Assembly (NCBI GenBank): GCA_038229055.1
Contig: JBBROU010000004.1
Span: 1-64,000 of the forward strand
Length of the DNA: 64,000 nucleotides
Direction of reading: 5' to 3'
Source of the DNA: JANYJA01 sp038229055
Lineage (GTDB): Bacteria > Acidobacteriota > Terriglobia > Bryobacterales > Bryobacteraceae
Every line of letters starts with the position of its first letter. Positions within the stretch are counted from its first letter, which is position 1. Positions 62,173 to 64,000 of this stretch are shown here, piece by piece. The position numbers were made by a program, and so were the translations under genes. The notes beneath the pieces are model-generated. The model saw only the letters and a program-made list of their open reading frames with translations. It was not told where the DNA came from and ran no database searches.

Positions 62173-63368
62173 TGCCAGCTCGCCGCGCGGATTCCGGCTT
62201 CGCCATGCTGCTTGTCTTCGCCATGGCCGCCGTGATCGCCATCACGCTCTATATGGCGGTGCCCCAAGTCGCTTTCGAAGCTCAGCGCGATAAAGAGCAG
62301 ACCCTCATCGATCGCGGCGAGCAATACAAGCGCGCCATCCAGGTCTTTTTCCGCAAGAACAAGCGCTATCCCGGAAAGCTCGAAGATCTCGAAAACACCA
62401 ACGGCGTCCGCTTCCTTCGCCACCGCTACGTCGATCCCATGTCCGGCAAAGACGAGTGGCGCATGATCCATGTCGGTCCTGGTGGCGTGCTCATCGATTC
62501 CGTCGTCCAAAAGCAGAAGGACGCCGAGAAGAACAAGAAGACCGCCAGCGTCAATAATTTCATCACGGAACTGCAGCCCATCGGCGGCGGTACCGATCCG
62601 AATCTCCCCCCCACGGTTGCCCAGCGCCGTCGCGATAACATTGGCTTGCCCGCCAACTCTGCGCCCGGAAGTCTGCCCCCCGGTTCGCCGGACCCATTTA
62701 ACCCCCAAGGCAACGCCGTCGGCATCCCAGTTCCCGGCGATCCAAACGGGCAGCTCTACACCGGCGCGCCACCCACAGGCCAGCCCGGACAACCCGGTAT
62801 CGGTCAGCCCTTCCCAGGTCAGATTAATCCGCAAACCGGTGCCGTGAATCCCTATCCGCAGCAGTCTGTTTTGCCTCCCAATTCCCAACGCGTCACCAAC
62901 CCCGGGATGTTCGGCACGGGACAGCCCGGCTTCGGCCCGCAGCCCGGCTTCAATCCCCTCCCCGGACAGCCGCAAACTCCGAATGGCGCGGCCGACGTCA
63001 TCGGCAGACTTCTCACCACGCCTCGCCCCGGCGGCTTTCCCGGTGCCCAGCAGGCGGGCGCTCAAGGTGCCGGCGGACTTCAAATAGGCGGCGGCCTAGC
63101 CGGTGTCGCCAGCACTGTCAAGCGTGAAGGGATCAAAGTCTACAACGAGCGCAAAAAATACAATGAGTGGGAATTCATCTACGACTATGGCAAGGATCAA
63201 TCGAACGGCGCCGGCGGAATGACGGCAGGACCCGGTCAGCCCATCGGCCAAGCTCAGCCCGGTACAAGCACGGGAACAGGCGCCCAGCCCGGCACCAGTT
63301 CTCAACCCAATACCGGGTTTCAGCCCGGCGTTCCCGCTCAGCCCCCTCCTGCTTCCCGCGATCAATAA
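62172..63368 (+). CDS. Pseudopilin-like protein with Gly/Pro/Gln-rich tail
   Basis: 398 residues. The N-terminus SGFAMLLVFAMAAVIAI resembles a class III pseudopilin leader (G-F, no Glu at position 5), followed by an amphipathic helix, EQYKRAIQVFFRKNKRYPG and RHRYVDPMSGKDEW, as in GspG-type proteins. From about residue 130 the tail is low complexity, with many QPG units. The final 60 residues include KREGIKVYNERKKYNEWEFI. It is probably a minor pseudopilin or a fibre protein of the system encoded upstream. Start overlaps the PilP-like stop (TAATG). Confidence 0.75.
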   Translation: MPARRADSGFAMLLVFAMAAVIAITLYMAVPQVAFEAQRDKEQTLIDRGEQYKRAIQVFFRKNKRYPGKLEDLENTNGVRFLRHRYVDPMSGKDEWRMIHVGPGGVLIDSVVQKQKDAEKNKKTASVNNFITELQPIGGGTDPNLPPTVAQRRRDNIGLPANSAPGSLPPGSPDPFNPQGNAVGIPVPGDPNGQLYTGAPPTGQPGQPGIGQPFPGQINPQTGAVNPYPQQSVLPPNSQRVTNPGMFGTGQPGFGPQPGFNPLPGQPQTPNGAADVIGRLLTTPRPGGFPGAQQAGAQGAGGLQIGGGLAGVASTVKREGIKVYNERKKYNEWEFIYDYGKDQSNGAGGMTAGPGQPIGQAQPGTSTGTGAQPGTSSQPNTGFQPGVPAQPPPASRDQ

Positions 63369-63385
63369 AAAATCGCCCGTAGGGT

Positions 63386-63414
63386 TTGACACCAACCGTG
63401 CAACCTCATATCAT
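63386..63414 (+). promoter_or_regulatory. Strong sigma70-type promoter
   Basis: TTGACA at 63386 is a perfect -35 box, 17 bases before TATCAT at 63409. A start near 63421 leaves a 24-base leader with AAGGAG before the ATG at 63445. Confidence 0.85.
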
Positions 63415-63444
63415 CGATCACCAGAAGTAAGGAGATCTTTCGTT

Positions 63445-64000
63445 ATGACTCGACCCGGTTTGTCGAACCTATCAGCCCTGAGTGCCGCGATCGTCTCGAT
63501 CCTGCTTTGGGCGAATTCTGTGCCACTCTACGGACAGAATCTAAACGCTACCATCAGCGGCTCGGTCGAAGACAGCAGCGGATCCGGTGTTCCCGGAGCT
63601 GATGTGACCCTGAAATCAGCTAACACCGGAAACATCGCGAAGACGATCAGTGGCGCCGATGGCCTGTTCACTTTTCCCAATCAGCCTCAGGGCGAATACG
63701 AGCTTCTGGTTTCGGCCAAAGGATTCCGCGACTTCGCCCAAAAAGGCATCTCCATTCACCTGAATGAGTCGGTGCGTATCCCCGTGAGCTTGCAGCTTGG
63801 CGAATCGACACAGACTGTCGAGGTCAACGAAAACGCATCTCAACTGAATTTCGAAACGCCGGAAGTGAAAGGCAGCATCACGCGTGAAGAAATCCAGACT
63901 CTCCCACTGCAAGTTTCCGGTGGCCAGCGTTCGGCGGCTCAATTCGTTACTCTGTTGCCCGGCGTGGCTACGGGGAGCGGCGACGCAAACGCTTTCAACG
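63445..64000 (+). CDS. TonB-dependent receptor-like protein with carboxypeptidase-regulatory domain (5' part)
   Basis: Open from the ATG at 63445 to the window edge (185 codons) without a stop. A signal peptide (SALSAAIVSILLWANSVPLYG) is followed by a carboxypeptidase regulatory-like beta-sandwich: NATISGSVEDSSGSGVPGAD, GLFTFPNQPQGEYELLVSA and LNESVRIPVSLQLGEST. After it VEVNENASQLNFETPEVKG and REEIQTLPLQ start a plug domain. Such Oar-like outer-membrane proteins are numerous in Acidobacteriota. The beta barrel would lie beyond the edge. Confidence 0.88.
   Translation, partial: MTRPGLSNLSALSAAIVSILLWANSVPLYGQNLNATISGSVEDSSGSGVPGADVTLKSANTGNIAKTISGADGLFTFPNQPQGEYELLVSAKGFRDFAQKGISIHLNESVRIPVSLQLGESTQTVEVNENASQLNFETPEVKGSITREEIQTLPLQVSGGQRSAAQFVTLLPGVATGSGDANAFN

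Noticed and set aside
62700..63368. QPG units considered as a DNA tandem repeat or CRISPR
   Set aside because: Units vary in length and codons, no constant spacer or repeat.

Overview
The window looks like a chromosomal segment of an Acidobacteriota species, most likely Bryobacterales/Solibacter-like. This is an inference from gene content: a twin-arginine Gfo/Idh/MocA oxidoreductase, a GMC oxidoreductase with a gluconate-dehydrogenase subunit 3 partner, DUF1080, CehA/McbA and M28 families, an Oar-like TonB receptor, a PEP-CTERM/exosortase system, high G+C and many GTG starts. No insertion sequence, phage gene or CRISPR array was seen.

Layout. (1) 1-8847, minus strand: a DUF3857 protein cut by the window edge, then a tight run of fused 2-oxoacid dehydrogenase E1, GMC dehydrogenase, its small subunit and a Gfo/Idh/MocA oxidoreductase, preceded by a membrane spermidine-synthase-like protein. 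(2) 8867-12812: a decayed topoisomerase IB, an unknown secreted protein, and a divergent pair (sugar-phosphate isomerase-like / enolase-superfamily dehydratase-like) that share a palindrome in their promoter region. (3) 12824-39789: a large PEP-CTERM/exosortase exopolysaccharide locus. A minus arm (exosortase, EpsI, initiating sugar transferase) diverges from a long plus arm: PrsT-type TPR lipoprotein, PEP-CTERM substrate, chain-length determinant, BY-kinase, small HTH protein, asparagine synthase, lyase-like protein, O-ligase, glycosyltransferases, FkbM methyltransferase, flippase and epimerase. The plus arm runs tail to tail into a minus arm of polysaccharide deacetylase, FemAB-like protein, an unusual tRNA-Val, and two glycosyltransferases. 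(4) 39848-49621: O-methyltransferase, an M28-type peptidase broken by three frameshifts, a CBM9-like protein, a CehA/McbA metallohydrolase, a small His-rich protein, DUF1080, a DksA-like regulator, an SGNH hydrolase and an alpha/beta hydrolase. (5) 49654-55540, minus: F-type ATP synthase operon b'-b-delta-alpha-gamma-beta-epsilon, without subunits a and c. (6) 55650-63368: a small membrane protein, then lolA followed by a type IV pilus/type II secretion-like assembly operon (F, E, PilM-, PilN-, PilO-, PilP-like and a pseudopilin-like protein). (7) 63445-end: the start of a TonB-dependent receptor-like protein with a strong promoter.

How the parts fit: the exosortase locus should make, flip, polymerise and modify a surface polysaccharide, and process a PEP-CTERM protein that would reach the outer surface. 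No outer-membrane polysaccharide export (Wza-type) gene and no PrsK/PrsR regulator lies in the window. The least explained items are the tRNA embedded in the exopolysaccharide operon, the HTH protein wedged between kinase and asparagine synthase, the lyase-like protein in the same operon, and two decaying housekeeping-type genes.
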